Positions 35,593-47,532 of a DNA stretch of 64,000 nt are shown here, piece after piece (within the stretch, counting starts at the first letter, position 1; every line of letters starts with the position of its first letter). The stretch comes from Glycine soja. Taxonomy: Eukaryota > Streptophyta > Magnoliopsida > Fabales > Fabaceae. Below the pieces are notes generated by a model that saw only the letters and a list, made by a program, of their open reading frames with translations, did no database searches and had not been told where the DNA came from. The stretch lies in contig NC_041011.1 in assembly GCF_004193775.1 (NCBI RefSeq), positions 42,229,167 to 42,293,166 on the forward strand. The letters are read 5' to 3'. The translations under genes were made by a program, and so were the position numbers.

Positions 35593-38500
35593 TGCTTCTT
35601 ATTGTGTGTTGCTGCATAGCATGTATTCTATTATTCTACATGTTCATTTCACCATTCTACAACGGTGTATTCATATTCTGGTTATTTGCTATGTATTCTC
35701 TTATCAATTTCTGTGTGGATATTTGAAGATCATTCATTTATTTTTATATATAAATTGTGGATGGTCATGACTTGTGATGAGTTCTACTTGGGCAGCTGTC
35801 AGAGAGCAAAAAATTATATTACTCTACTCCTAAGATAAACACCATTAAAGACTATAGAGAAAGTAATAAAGAAGATAAACAAGATAAATTTCATATTTTT
35901 TCATTCCTTCCTTTTCTCGAGAAGAATACATTTATATAGCTATAATTGATGTTAGTCAATGAATACTATCTATTCATTTGTTAACATCTAATTATTTATA
36001 ATAAAAATAAGAATAAATTACATTTGCACCCTCTTTATTAAATATTTAATAACAAATTAACAATTAATTCCGCGAATAGACCTTTCTTAAGATATTAATA
36101 GTTTTTTTTTAATATTTCATTCTTATTTTATTGTTGTTGACACTTGAAGAAAATGTAGTTCTTGATTGAGATATTATATCAAACACATAATCATAAAAAA
36201 TAAATATTTTAAAGAAAAGAGTTAAAAACACAAATGTAAGAACAAAATAAAAGAATTTGAAGTAAAAGATCTTATTCAATCAATAGGCATGGCTGAGAAT
36301 GCGTCTAACAAAAACACAGCAATCAAATGACTTAACACGCACCAAAAAATTGAATTAAAAAAAAAAGGATGTTAACACATGCTTACTAATAAGGTGGGTT
36401 CACTTTCAACAAAAAGTTGAGTTTACGTCTGATTATAGAAAAAAGAAAAAATAAAAAGAAGGGAAAATATTAAAATATTTTTCAGGTTGAAAATAATATT
36501 ATGCCTTTTATGGAATTAATAAGAAGAAGATGAAGATATTTTAAAAAAAATTTCATTAAAAATCATATGACTAACATGTGTCTACTTTATGTTAAATTGG
36601 TGTAGTGATGTTTAGGAGGAGAAAAAGTCTGAATATAATATGAACTAAACAATTAAAAGATTTATTGTAAGATACAAAAAAGGAGAGGTATCTTATGCAA
36701 TTTAAAAAAAAAGGAGGAACTGGAAATATAATTTACTCTAAAAATAATAATACAAATATCAACTTTAACGTATATAATCTTTTAATTATTTTAATTTTAG
36801 GATATATTTAGACTTCTTAAAGTCCATCCTAACAACAACAACATTGAAAATTTTGATTTTAAAGGAAAATGAAATTTGAAGAATATAATCCATGTATATT
36901 GAAAAGACCAATATTTTGATACACCGTTCACGAAAAAAATATATTTTGACACCAAATTGAAGACGACTTGGGAGATTTTTACATCTTTAGGCAATTGCTC
37001 CAGAATATCAAGTTGAAAGGAGTAAATAGATATTAGATTGTTTTATGCATCTTGGACCAGCTTGGGGAACCTTGTGATGCAACGATCATCTTTTCCATGG
37101 AGAAACTAGACCAAACTGTTTCAAATTAAAAATAAATGTAAAAAAAACTCTTTTTTGTGGGTGAAATGTATATGTATCCTGTGTATGAAAACATATCTCA
37201 TAGGCAAGCTTATCGAATCAATAGATGTGATGTAATATCGTGCTACAGTTAGTTACAATGTCACTTTTTTCACAGAACAACGACATTTCAGCCGATTCGA
37301 TCAACAGTTGAACGCACCACCATTTGGTTTGGTTGTCTTTTTGGCATCTTGAAATTACCACTAGGTCCAACAAAGAACCTTGAGAAAAAGAGAACGTAGG
37401 ACGATAAAACTTGTATGATGAATTGATGATTCCAAGAGCCATGCGACGGCAAGCATTTTGGTATAAAAAGAAGTTAATGCCAATGTTCTTGATTTTAAAT
37501 ATTTAAAAGACATAAATTTTTATTTTAAATATTTTTAATATAACAGATGTTTTCTTTCTGAATAAAATCAAATTTATAATAAGCTTCAGAATTTTTTTCT
37601 GAGCTTGATGCTTAACTTTGATATCCCTGGTCAAATTTAGTACACAAAACAAGTGGCATTTCTTTGCAATAATTTTCACTTATCCTCTCTATCCTTGTAG
37701 AGCATGATATAGCTAAGTATTGGATTATGACCAACATCCACACAACAGAACCAGACACCATTCCAGTCCCCACAGGCAAAGAGTGAGTGGGATAAAATAT
37801 AAATACTATAATAGACAATGGTAGAGAAATCTTACCACATACTCTATTACACATTTTTTCCAACACACTATAATTGGTTGAAATTCATGCAACTCCACTA
37901 AATTTATGAATCCCGCCTCCTATGCAGTGGTCCTATTCCTAAGGTAGTGGAGTTCATGAATTTCGATCAATAATAAAAAAGCACATTAGAAAACATGTAT
38001 TAAAAGAATCAATATAAGAATGGATCTTGCTATTTAAACCCCTCATTTTGATAAGTACACCCCCTGTACCCCTTTTTACCCGCAACTACCCATTATACCT
38101 TTTTCTCTTAAAGTTGTATTTCCATAATTAAATATACCTATTTTTGGGAATATATCTTAAAATATAATTTATAGTTCCAGAGATATACCTCCAGAATAGG
38201 TATATGTTTCTTTTGATAAAATATCACTTTAGAATTAAGATCATTGACGAGAAACACAAAAAAAATATCGACAAAATAAATGTTTATCTTATATCTATGT
38301 TTGTTAGTCTTATTTTTATTATATCATTAGAGTTCTTTAAATCCTATCTAAAATCTTATTTTCATTCTATCTTTATTATTCTTTAAATCCTAATTTTAAA
38401 TTATTTTCACCATATATTTATTATATAATACCATATTTTCATCAATAGCATACAATATTTTTGTGTTTTCCTTCATGTGACACTATGTTTAAAGGTATGT

Positions 38501-39289
38501 TCATGACTAACTCCATCTATTATACACCTTAATTATAAAACAAAGCTTTTGACATTAATTTTTTCCTTTAAATGCATTCATTTATTTTCTAATCCAAGTC
38601 TATGTCAACAATTCAAGCCTCAACCTTCAACAACTCTTAAAGTACTTTAATTGAAATATGATTCGTTATAACCAAAAATGTCTTTCTAGAATAACATACC
38701 ATTTTGAAAGTGTCTCCAAAATTATAAATTGTAGGTTTGGAGATATACTTCCAAAATAGATATATTTAATTCTGAAAATACATTTCCAAAAAGTAAAAAG
38801 GGTGTACATCTTTTAGAAACAATGGTATAGTGAGTAGTGGGGAGGTAGAAGGGGGTCTAGGGGTGCACTTAGCTCAAATGGGGGTGTAAATAGCAAGAAC
38901 CTATGAGAATACACCTCCCAACATTGGGCTTCCCATGGTGTGAGCCCGATAGCTGGTCCAATGCTCTATCATCATATTTGATAGGAAGAGACAAATTATG
39001 CAAATAAATAGCACGAGGAGCTTCCAAATCAAGGGAACGGCCAAATTCCAAATATGTATATTATATATATTATTCTAGATCATCTCGTCTCCATGTAACG
39101 CTATCTGCTTGACTGATTGAATTGAAAATAAGAGAAACCAAAACTACATAAACCATGACAACCTATTTATCTAACGTTTATAATTGTTCAGCAAGTCAAT
39201 TCTTTTAAACAGAAGAATGAAACATCGCAGAAATCCCTATTTTCAGGCCTCATGTTGTATTCATAAGAATATTAAGCAAAGTTTTACTC
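35593..39289. other. Intergenic region between Yippee and PUX10 (convergent)
   Basis: Mostly A+T-rich sequence between two convergent genes. The one well-defined item is the MULE-type MITE at 38022-38901. An 84-codon minus-strand frame at 37612-37866 with a hydrophobic centre is unrecognised and probably spurious. Confidence 0.55.
38022..38901. mobile_element. Mutator-like non-autonomous TIR element (MITE)
   Basis: The left end ggatcttgctatttaaaccc matches the reverse complement of the right end (ggttcttgctatttacaccc). Similarity continues for about 80 bp (aagtncacccc, then cccttttac or ccccttctac, and an attatacc or actatacc block). The element is 880 bp. It is flanked by 9-bp direct repeats, tataagaat at 38013-38021 and tatgagaat at 38902-38910, with one mismatch. 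A 9-bp TSD with long TIRs is diagnostic of the Mutator (MULE) superfamily. No transposase is encoded, so it needs a partner in trans. Confidence 0.85.
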
Positions 39290-41961
39290 TCATGAACTGA
39301 GCTCCACAAACAGGCTGGCCTGAGGATGCAATCCAGCTTCCTTCAATGACAATGTCAACTTCTCTTGTCCATAAACAGTCCTAGGAAAATTGGAGACCAG
39401 ACTGTAACTCTCGGCTTCTAAACATCCAAGTGAGTCAACATAGTCATATAAAGATTGAATTGTCACTATGCTGTTGAACCTCCTTTCCTTGCGTTCACCA
39501 TTTGGAAACCGTACCAAAACCTAGTAATTTTGATCAGGAAGTGAAAAAAAAAAAAAACAATGTCAAGTAAATTATAACATAATTAAACAAAAACTGAACT
39601 GAAAAAGATGAGAAACTAAAGATGCAGGCTAAAGCAATTTAAAAATTACAGGACTAGAAGTAAAGACCTTGCATATAAGTGACACCATCTATGAATTTTA
39701 AAAAGTGCAATTATATAATATGAATTAAAAGTTAAGATCTCAAATACAAGTATAACTATATAAGTTGAACAGATATACGAACTAAATCAACTAATGAAAC
39801 ATGCCAATAGCAGAGTAAAGGCACTAAATAAGAAACAAAATCTAAGCTAAATCTTTGGATACTGTACCTGTGTAACATTAGGTCCTTTTGCAGGTTCTTC
39901 ACCAAGAGACAGAGCTTTCTCTTGACGTATGTTAGCTAATGCAGCTTGTTTCTCGGCAGCTTCTTGTGCTGCTCTTTCCCGAGCCTCCTCCTCTTCCTTG
40001 CGCTTTCTCTCAGCTTCAGCAGCTTCCCTTGCAAGACGTTCTTCTTCTTCTCTTCTCTGTCGTTCCCTAGCCTGGACATGCATACGTACAACATTAATCC
40101 ACAGCAACAGTAACAGGCCAGTTCTTTCTGAATAAAGGCCTCTGCAAGGGATGTTGAGATAGGAAAAAAGGACAAGCCATGGAGTAGAGACCACAAAAAA
40201 TGATAGGAAACAAGCAGAATAACCATACACTACAAAAAGCATACTTGATCAGCTTCAAGTGCAGCCCTGTATGCAGCATCTTGCTCCTCCCTTAAGCGCA
40301 TATTATTTCTTCTTTCTTCTGCATCAAGCCTAGCCGCAACAAGAACAGGGGAACTTTCCTCAAGCACTCTCTGCAGGGTCACTAGCAGCTCCTCACTGGA
40401 TTTTGGACCTTCGACCTGCATTACATAAAATAGATTAACCATGAAAGCATCATAATCAGAATACTTTATCAACTATAATATCGGGCACACCATTTTAGCA
40501 AGACAATGAAGAATATGAATGCAACAAGTCTTAATAGAAAAAAAACTACTAGTTGAAGTTATGGGGCTTTCCATATAGAGGGAGGAAAAGGAGATAAAAG
40601 AGACTGAATAAATAGATAAATACAATAAAATTGATGTTGACTTGATTTGATATGATATCTGACAATGTGATATAAAACATGAAGAATTAACTTTTATACT
40701 GATACTAGATCATAACTCTAACTAAATAATGAAACAAGATAATAGCGAAACTAAGAATCATGAAACTAATCCCAAGACATAACTCTAAGATACTCTGAAA
40801 GACATTGGAAAGTTTATGTGAGAAGGGACAAGAAGCAGACTTTGACTGTAAGGCCTGAAGTATTACTGTTTGTGCAGTATTTGTGTCTTCGGTAGTTATG
40901 GTTCTGAATTATTATTTTTATGTAATATTTTTGTCTTTATGCAGTTATTTAGGCAGTCATAGAATGGTGTGGCAGTTGGTGCATGATGTTTTATATGTAT
41001 GGGGCTTGGAGATGATTATTCGTTATGTAGTGTTACTAATTACTGAATAAAGACATAATTCAGTGTACTTACTCTAAATTCTAAAATATTCTAAGATATA
41101 ATTTTTTTGTTATGAGATATTTTTCATATATTCTAACAATTCTGATGATTGAACTATACAAATTTCCTGAGGATACTTGTGGCATAACCATTTGGCATCA
41201 CCAATCAAAAGCTTCCTCATATTATTAAGCACAAGTATTTCACACACCAACTGGAGGAAGAAAATATTTTCTAGTGACAAAGGATCAAGTCAAGCAACAA
41301 GAAAAACTTTGCAGGAACAATAACACCCGATCCTTATCCCACTAGGCAGGATTAGCTACATGGATCAACCTATCTACTTCAAGGCACTGAATGACCAAAA
41401 ACTCATTCCACACATCGGGTGAATCTTCATCTAGCCAAAATCAGTTCTTGCTACACAATAAAGTAAAAGATACTTGTTCTAAGAATGTATTTCTCATGGT
41501 GATTAATGTGATCTATTGTTCTAGCACTGGAATCCATAATATATAATAAAAAATGGAATTCATGTAGATCATTCTATTCAGCTTCATAACAACCTCAATC
41601 TATTGAGACAGATAGCATACCAGCAACAACAACGGAAAGTGGTTATCACCAATAAAAGGACTCTGCAAAGGATGTTTCTTTCACTGTCATTGTTTGTATT
41701 TAATATTGTGTGGGGCAACTGGCAAGATTATTTTGCCCCTTATCATCATTCCTTTCTTTGACAATAAAGAGGGCCACACAACATCAAAAGTGACAGTTAA
41801 ATCCTTGAGTTTTACTCTGTAAGAATATAACCTCAACATTTTTTTGGGATAAAACCATAGTTGTCAATACCGGCGGAGCGGAGCGGCCGACCCCCCAAAA
41901 TGGGATAGCGGATAGCGGGATGACCGCTATTCTAATGTTTTTTTATATATGTTAAATAATT

Positions 41962-42032
<71 letters not shown>

Positions 42033-45000
42033 TTCAAAAAACAGAAAAATAACTCAAAACATAGTTAATCAAACAAAAGTTACAAAACATAAAGTAAAAA
42101 AATTTAATGAAAATGATAAAATACCCTCCAAAACAAATTAAATAATTATGCTTAGAGAAATTGAGTTTGTAACACTTGCATCAACTTTTACATATAAGTT
42201 TTTAGTTTTCCTACTAAATAATATATAAGAAAAAATAACGTACTTAAATATAAATTATTTTATTTTATTTTATGTTATTTAAAATATTTTTTATTTATTT
42301 TTATTTTTAATGATTTTTTTGTTTATGATATCAAATTTTAATAATTTTTTTAAAAACTAATTATATTTTTTATTTGAAATTAATAAAATTATATAACATT
42401 AATTATTTTTTTATAAATGTATACTCATCTTATCTTTCAAAACATTTTTACTCAAGTCATATGACAATTAAGTTTACAATAGATTTTATTTTATTTTTGC
42501 TGAATAGCTTGCAGTAGATGTTACCTAAATAATTTAATTTTTTTTTGCTCGTAAGTACGCTTCCCCCTACTCTCTCTCCTATGCTTTTTTCTCTTTCTCC
42601 TCTAAAAGCTAAAATTAATTTTTTTTGCTGGCGTGGACACTTCCCCCCTACTCTCTCCTATTCTTTTTTCTCTTTCTCCTTTTAAAGCTTCTCCCTCCTG
42701 AAAGTTCCAAAACCTCCCACCAGGTCCATCACTCTCCCCATAATCAGCAACCTCCACCACGGCACCACCTCAAGCGCCCCCTCCATTGCACCTTCAGAGC
42801 CCTCTCCGACAAGTACGACGACGTCCCTATGGTTCGGCTCCCGCCTCGTCGTCGTCTCCTCCCAAACACTACTCCAAGAATGCTTCACCAAAAACGACGT
42901 CGTCCTCACCAACCGCCCCCACTTCCTCTCTGGAAAACACATCTTCTACACTATGGTGAGCACTGGCGCGTGAGGGGGAGGAGGACGGAGAGTGGCAGAG
43001 GAGGAGGAGGAGGAGGAAAAGGTGGAGGCTTCGAAGTAGCGGCGCGAAAAACTGTTCCAGAAACTGCGCCGCTCCGCCCAGCGCCACCGCGATAGCGGCC
43101 GCTCCAACCGCAAAACGAAACCGCTCCGCTATAGAGGTGTCTGTCGCGGATGGGGGCCGCTCCGCTCTGCTCAGCCGCTATTGACAACTATGGATAAAAC
43201 CTCCTAGTGGCTTTTTTTTATCCATATCATAACAGATTATGAATATAATTGTCACATTAAGTGCTAAAATCCTAAAGACAACATTTTTCTTCATGCTCAG
43301 GCACTCAACCAGTAGCATTGAATTGCGTCAATATGCTTGTGCACCTGAACTTGGAACGGGTAGCACACAAGGCATATCAAGTAAGAACATTATCATATTG
43401 CAAGGGGCGAGAGGAGCTAATCTTATATTTCCTAATACAAGACAGATACTAGAAAGACTAAACAAAACATATCTTGGTTCAGGCAAACCATATACTAAAA
43501 CACTATTTGCATAGATTTATATAATGAGTAATTGAGAGAAATAGACATTATTGATACAATTTGAAAAAAAATTATATGACAAAATATGTAAGCTGAACTG
43601 CAGTGCTAAAGGAAATGTGGAAAATGGCAGAAAGCCAATAATCCTTTATATCATATAGTGGGCAAATAGCAGAAGTCGCTTAGCAATTGAAATAAATGAT
43701 ATATATCAACTATATATGTATAAAAAAATGTCGTATGCAAATGAAAATAAAATGAATAAAAATTGGCATAATATTAACTCAAAAGTCCAATTGGCTGGAG
43801 ACTCTTGATAAGATACAGGGCAGAAACTGCAACCACAACACCAATAGCGGCTGCAATAGCAGTCAGACTCACAATAGCAGATACAAGTAACTCCCAATAT
43901 AGTCAATGCCGGATACCAGTGCGGAGCGGACACCCCCAAAAAACGCTATAGTGGGATGGCTGCTTTTGCAAAGTCTAGAAAACAATATGCATAATTTATA
44001 ATTTTATATCAACCATATAATTCATATTCACTTAATAGGCGGAGAACTGACGAAAAAAATTGAAAAGGAAGGTAAGCATGTGAGAGGGAAGTGGGAACTT
44101 AAAAGCAAGAGCAAGTCATTCACATTCACTTAATTTAAAATTACGGGCAGTTTGGAAAATGTTCACATTCACCTAGGGACAAAATATTATCAGGAGCAAT
44201 TTTGTGAAATGCTTACCATGAAAAAGGGAAGAGACACATTAATAAGAGGGTCAAAACCAAAAAGGTTTAACAAATTAAAAACACCCTAAAGAGAAATCAA
44301 AACAGTAAAAAATGGGCTATTTCAATTTTTTCACTGACATTGACATCGCAATTGCTTACACGCGACCCCACCGCAAAACACAGTCACACCTGGCACAACC
44401 ATAAACCCACATCACAACTAGGTATTGTGTTATGCCTCCTGCAACAATGTGAATGCTATCCATGAATAGCTGCTAAAGTGCCGCTATTGACTACATAGGT
44501 AATTCCACAATGCAATAGCACTACAGCTGCTACTTAAAAACACTGCAACAAAAACAACAGAAGAGAACTAGGGTACAGCAGGGGTGTGACGGTTGACAGC
44601 AGATGGTTGTCAAGAAGAGAGGAGTAGAGGACATGGAGGCTGGTGGAAGGGGAGAACAGTACATCCATATCAATCAAATTTCAAAAGTGGAGAAGGCCAT
44701 GACAGCAGCAATCTGCTTAAAGGGAATATAGCTTACATAGCTTATTAAAGCTACTATGAGGTATATAGTCACCACTAAATAAATCATGCAGGGACAAATT
44801 AAATAAGGCCAAAGCACAAGGAAGAAACTATAACATACCAAAGATTAACTATGGCAGTAAACATGAAAGTTTTCATTTCATATATGTTTCAGTTGGCCCA
44901 GTTCACTCCAATTTGCCAAACCGATAAATTCGCAATAATTAAAACCAGGCAAGACAATAATGAAATAGAGATTGTTATACTTAAAACTCAGTTCACCTAG

Positions 45001-45861
45001 GGTTTAATTTTAGACATACACATAACACAAATAAGCAATTTCAGCAAATAAAAAAATAAAAAAATGAACCTGTTGAAGGAGCGCGATCCTCTGATTAGTG
45101 GCGGCCATGACGAGGGCGCAGAAGGGGAAGCGAGAAGCCTTCAAGCTGTTACTCATCTTAAACCCTTCGCTGGCGCGAATGCTGCCACCCCAGCACACGA
45201 AATTCTCGTTCACAAACGCCGCAATGGTCTCAGAGCAGAGCGTCCTCTGGCAAAAGGACGGCGTATCGGGGTGATCGGGGGAATGCAAGTAAACGAAGAG
45301 AAGCTTGAACGAGTTCCTGGACCGCTGAAGCGCGTCCATGAAGCCCTCACCGACGAAATTGGGCCCAAAGGAGCCATAGTCCCTCTCGAACGCGGCCACG
45401 AAATCCATCGCCTCGGAAGCGGCCGCCGTCACGGAAACCAACGGGGCCGAGGAGGAGCCCGAGCCAGAGCCCGAGGGCGAGCCCAGGCCCACGAGGCCGA
45501 GAGAGTAGGAGAGGACGCCTCCCGCGGCCCAAAGGCCCAAGCCGATCGCGCCGGAAACTAACCCTAGGCTGCCGGAAATGACGGAAACGGGTAGGGTGAT
45601 GAGTTTCCAAGCCAAACCGGGAGGCGGTGGAGGATGTTGGTGTTGGGGTTGGGGTTGGGGATTGGATGCGGAGGGAACATGGTCGTTAGGGTGGGGTTGC
45701 AGGGGAGTGTCGGTGGAGGAAGGGTTTGAAGAAGAGGTGAAGGTAGATATAGCGAGTTCGAGGTCCCAATTGTGTGCAGCGAGGATTTCGGTGCAGAGGT
45801 CTGGATCTTCTAAACCGGTTATCGCTTGGAAATACGCCAATTTATCTGCTACATCTCCCAT
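39290..45861 (-). CDS. PUX10: PUX10-like UBA-UAS-UBX protein (CDC48 adaptor)
   Basis: Four exons on the minus strand: 45861-45070, 40415-40245, 40071-39868 and 39520-39290. All introns are phase 0; total 466 codons, 465 aa. Domains in order: UBA-like N-terminus ([20 protein letters not shown], about 1-45), Pro/Gln/His linker, a long hydrophobic stretch ([20 protein letters not shown] onward, about 88-135) that should form a membrane hairpin, a UAS thioredoxin-like domain (from [10 protein letters not shown]), a highly charged coiled coil ([20 protein letters not shown]) and a C-terminal UBX domain ([13 protein letters not shown], then SNFPRTVYG containing the FPR motif). Known role: Arabidopsis PUX10 sits on lipid droplets and recruits CDC48A to extract ubiquitinated oleosins. 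Start at 45861 fits the family ([12 protein letters not shown]). Intron 1 is 4654 bp and carries two hAT-like elements and a LINE scrap. Confidence 0.93.
41300..41420 (-). pseudogene. LINE 3'-end scrap in PUX10 intron 1
   Basis: On the minus strand it reads ttgatccatgtagctaatcc then tgcctagtgggataagga and a gttattgtt tail, that is (I)HVANP followed by a stop and a Leu-rich end. This is the same 'LIHVADP..WDKAWLLL' type terminus seen at 24293-24519 in the kinase intron. Only the extreme 3' end is recognisable. Confidence 0.5.
41966..42028. repeat. (TA)n microsatellite inside the hAT-like element
   Basis: A 63-bp uninterrupted TA run, within the left half of the element at 41856-43192. Confidence 0.95.
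42640..42970 (+). pseudogene. Cytochrome P450 (CYP81E-like) N-terminal fragment
   Basis: Pieces of a P450 N-terminus appear in different frames of the plus strand: [69 protein letters not shown] and YGEHWR. Together these follow the order proline-rich hinge, first beta sheet, and the B-C region ending at the conserved GxxWR (here YGEHWR). The wording is most like legume CYP81E (isoflavone 2'-hydroxylase group). At least three frameshifts separate the pieces and everything after YGEHWR is absent, so it is a non-functional capture of about 90 codons. Its G+C content contrasts sharply with the A+T-rich flanks. Confidence 0.75.
43895..44498. mobile_element. Second, diverged hAT-like element in PUX10 intron 1
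   Basis: The left end caatatagtcaatgccgg corresponds to the right end reverse-complemented, ctatgtagtcaatagcgg. Flanking 8-bp direct repeats are gtaactcc (43887-43894) and gtaattcc (44499-44506), with one mismatch. Length is 604 bp. Subterminal motifs (gcggagcggacaccccc, cgctatagtgggatgg) relate it to the larger element 700 bp away. No coding capacity seen. It is older by its terminal divergence. Confidence 0.75.
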
Positions 45862-46333
45862 CTTTCTTCGTTGATGCAAATCCTAAACACCAACACACCA
45901 ACGCAGAGAGAGATATCAATTAGCGTGGCAGTCCCACTTGCTTTTTGCTTTATCTCCTCTCTTTGGGGCTTAGTTTCGCGATCATTCTTCTCTATCAAAT
46001 TTATTCCACCCAACTACGGTTTTCATCAAAATTATTCACGGACTCCGTCCATTTCTTGAGAGCAAATATTTTATCTATTTTGTTATCCATAAAACAAAAT
46101 ATATTTTATCAATTTTTATTTTTTTATCATCTAATAACTTTAATTGTTTCTAGATTCAATTTTTTGGTTTAGACCACGTATATTTCTGCACAGTCAAACC
46201 TGATATTTCTTTTTTATTCAACGCATTTACATATTTAAGACTCTCAAATTCGAGAACTCTTTTAGATTCAATTTTGATTCAATAATTTGATTTAATATAG
46301 TTTTAATTGTAGTATTGTTAATTGTATATTTAA

Positions 46334-46371
<38 letters not shown>

Positions 46372-47532
46372 TTGAATTAAATTTTAAAAAATAAAAGATT
46401 CTAGTTTTTAGTCCAAAATTGTTAATATTAAATGTTAATACATGCCAACTAGAATAGATATTAATATTCCCCTTAAACATTTATATATTATGACTCAATT
46501 ACTATTGTATAAATATGAAAAAAGAAATTATTACATGGATAATGCTTTCATTCATTTTTCCCATCAAAATAAAAAATAACTGAATTTTTTTATTTTTCTA
46601 TTTCATACAAAATTAAAACTAGAATTGGATAAAATCATGAGGGGTGGTTCAAGTCGGTCAAACATGAAAAATTAGATTGGATCAAACTAGTTTTATTTCT
46701 TGAAGTCTAGATAGGTCCATCAGTTTGGCCCAACTTGATTCATTTTATATTTCTAATCTAAATTTATAAAAATTAAAAAATTAAAATAAAATTTAAAAAA
46801 ATATCGAGCCAAAGTAGGTCCACTGAAATTTGAGTCTATGTTTCTTAAGTCTAATCTAATCCAACGGACTAATCGGGTTAGTCCAAATAGGCTCAATTTA
46901 ATTTGGGACAACTTTTTTCTCTCCAACTAGACTCGGGCTAACCGGATGAGTTGGATCTATTTTGTCAACTTCAATTAAAACAATTGAGGCATTTTAACAA
47001 GCTAGTCTAGATTTTGATTTAAAATAAATAATATAATAGGATTTTTTTTAAAGGAGTATAATAGGATTATGAACTATATATTTTTAATCCTTAATTTATG
47101 ATTAATTAAACTTAAAGATTCCTAATTTTTTTCCAAGTGAGATTTAGATTAAGATTCCTAGAGAGAAAACTCTCTTTGTATCAATCTACATTTGTGCTAA
47201 AATGAGTATAATTTGTTATATACAATTGATACTCTCCTTTTTTTCTTTTCAATTGAATAGAGAAAATAAAGAATCAAAGAGGATTAGAGATAAAAGTCTT
47301 TTTTTTTTATCAATATGTATTTAAGCTAAAATTAGCATAATTGGTTACATTTAGCAAGTATTCTCATATTTATAATGGTTGTTGACAAGGTATCTCGCGT
47401 CTCATGTCTAGTCCTTGTTTGTATTGGAAATCATATATATTCATCTGATTAAGTCATAATGGTGATTTTGTCATCGCAATGACTTCATGCCTTAAGTTGG
47501 TTTTACTTACATTATGGTGATTTCGTAGAAGT
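45862..47532. other. PUX10 upstream region
   Basis: Promoter and 5' UTR of PUX10 (minus strand) followed by A+T-rich DNA. It contains an (AT)n run at 46338-46369 and a two-copy diverged direct repeat around 47180-47235 and 47311-47366 (tatcaatctacatttgtgct and tatcaatatgtatttaagct). No gene seen. Confidence 0.5.
46338..46369. repeat. (AT)n microsatellite
   Basis: A 32-bp TA run upstream of PUX10. Confidence 0.92.

Larger units (their letters stand above)
41856..43192. mobile_element. hAT-like non-autonomous element with a captured P450 fragment
   Basis: Ends are inverted repeats: left catagttgtcaataccggcg, right end reverse-complemented catagttgtcaatagcggct, then imperfect repetition of gcggagcgg on both sides. 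Flanks are a perfect 8-bp target-site duplication GATAAAAC (41848-41855 and 43193-43200), the size typical of the hAT superfamily. Length is 1337 bp. Contents: A+T-rich left part with a 63-bp (TA)n tract, an imperfect ~85-bp duplication of a C/T-rich block (about 42541-42690), a G+C-rich stretch derived from a cytochrome P450 gene, and a subterminal G+C-rich region full of agcgg motifs. No transposase. It lies in PUX10 intron 1. Confidence 0.85.

Noticed and set aside
37612..37866. 84-codon minus-strand open frame with a hydrophobic stretch
   Set aside because: I could not tie it to any family or find flanking exons; left as unsupported.
42682..43187. Minus-strand open frames of 72-86 codons over the P450-derived block
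   Set aside because: Explained by the G+C-rich captured fragment and the repetitive agcgg ends of the hAT-like element.
45064..45874. Plus-strand open frames of 98-165 codons opposite PUX10 exon 1
   Set aside because: Antisense shadows of a G+C-rich exon; the minus strand has clear UBA, hydrophobic and UAS features.
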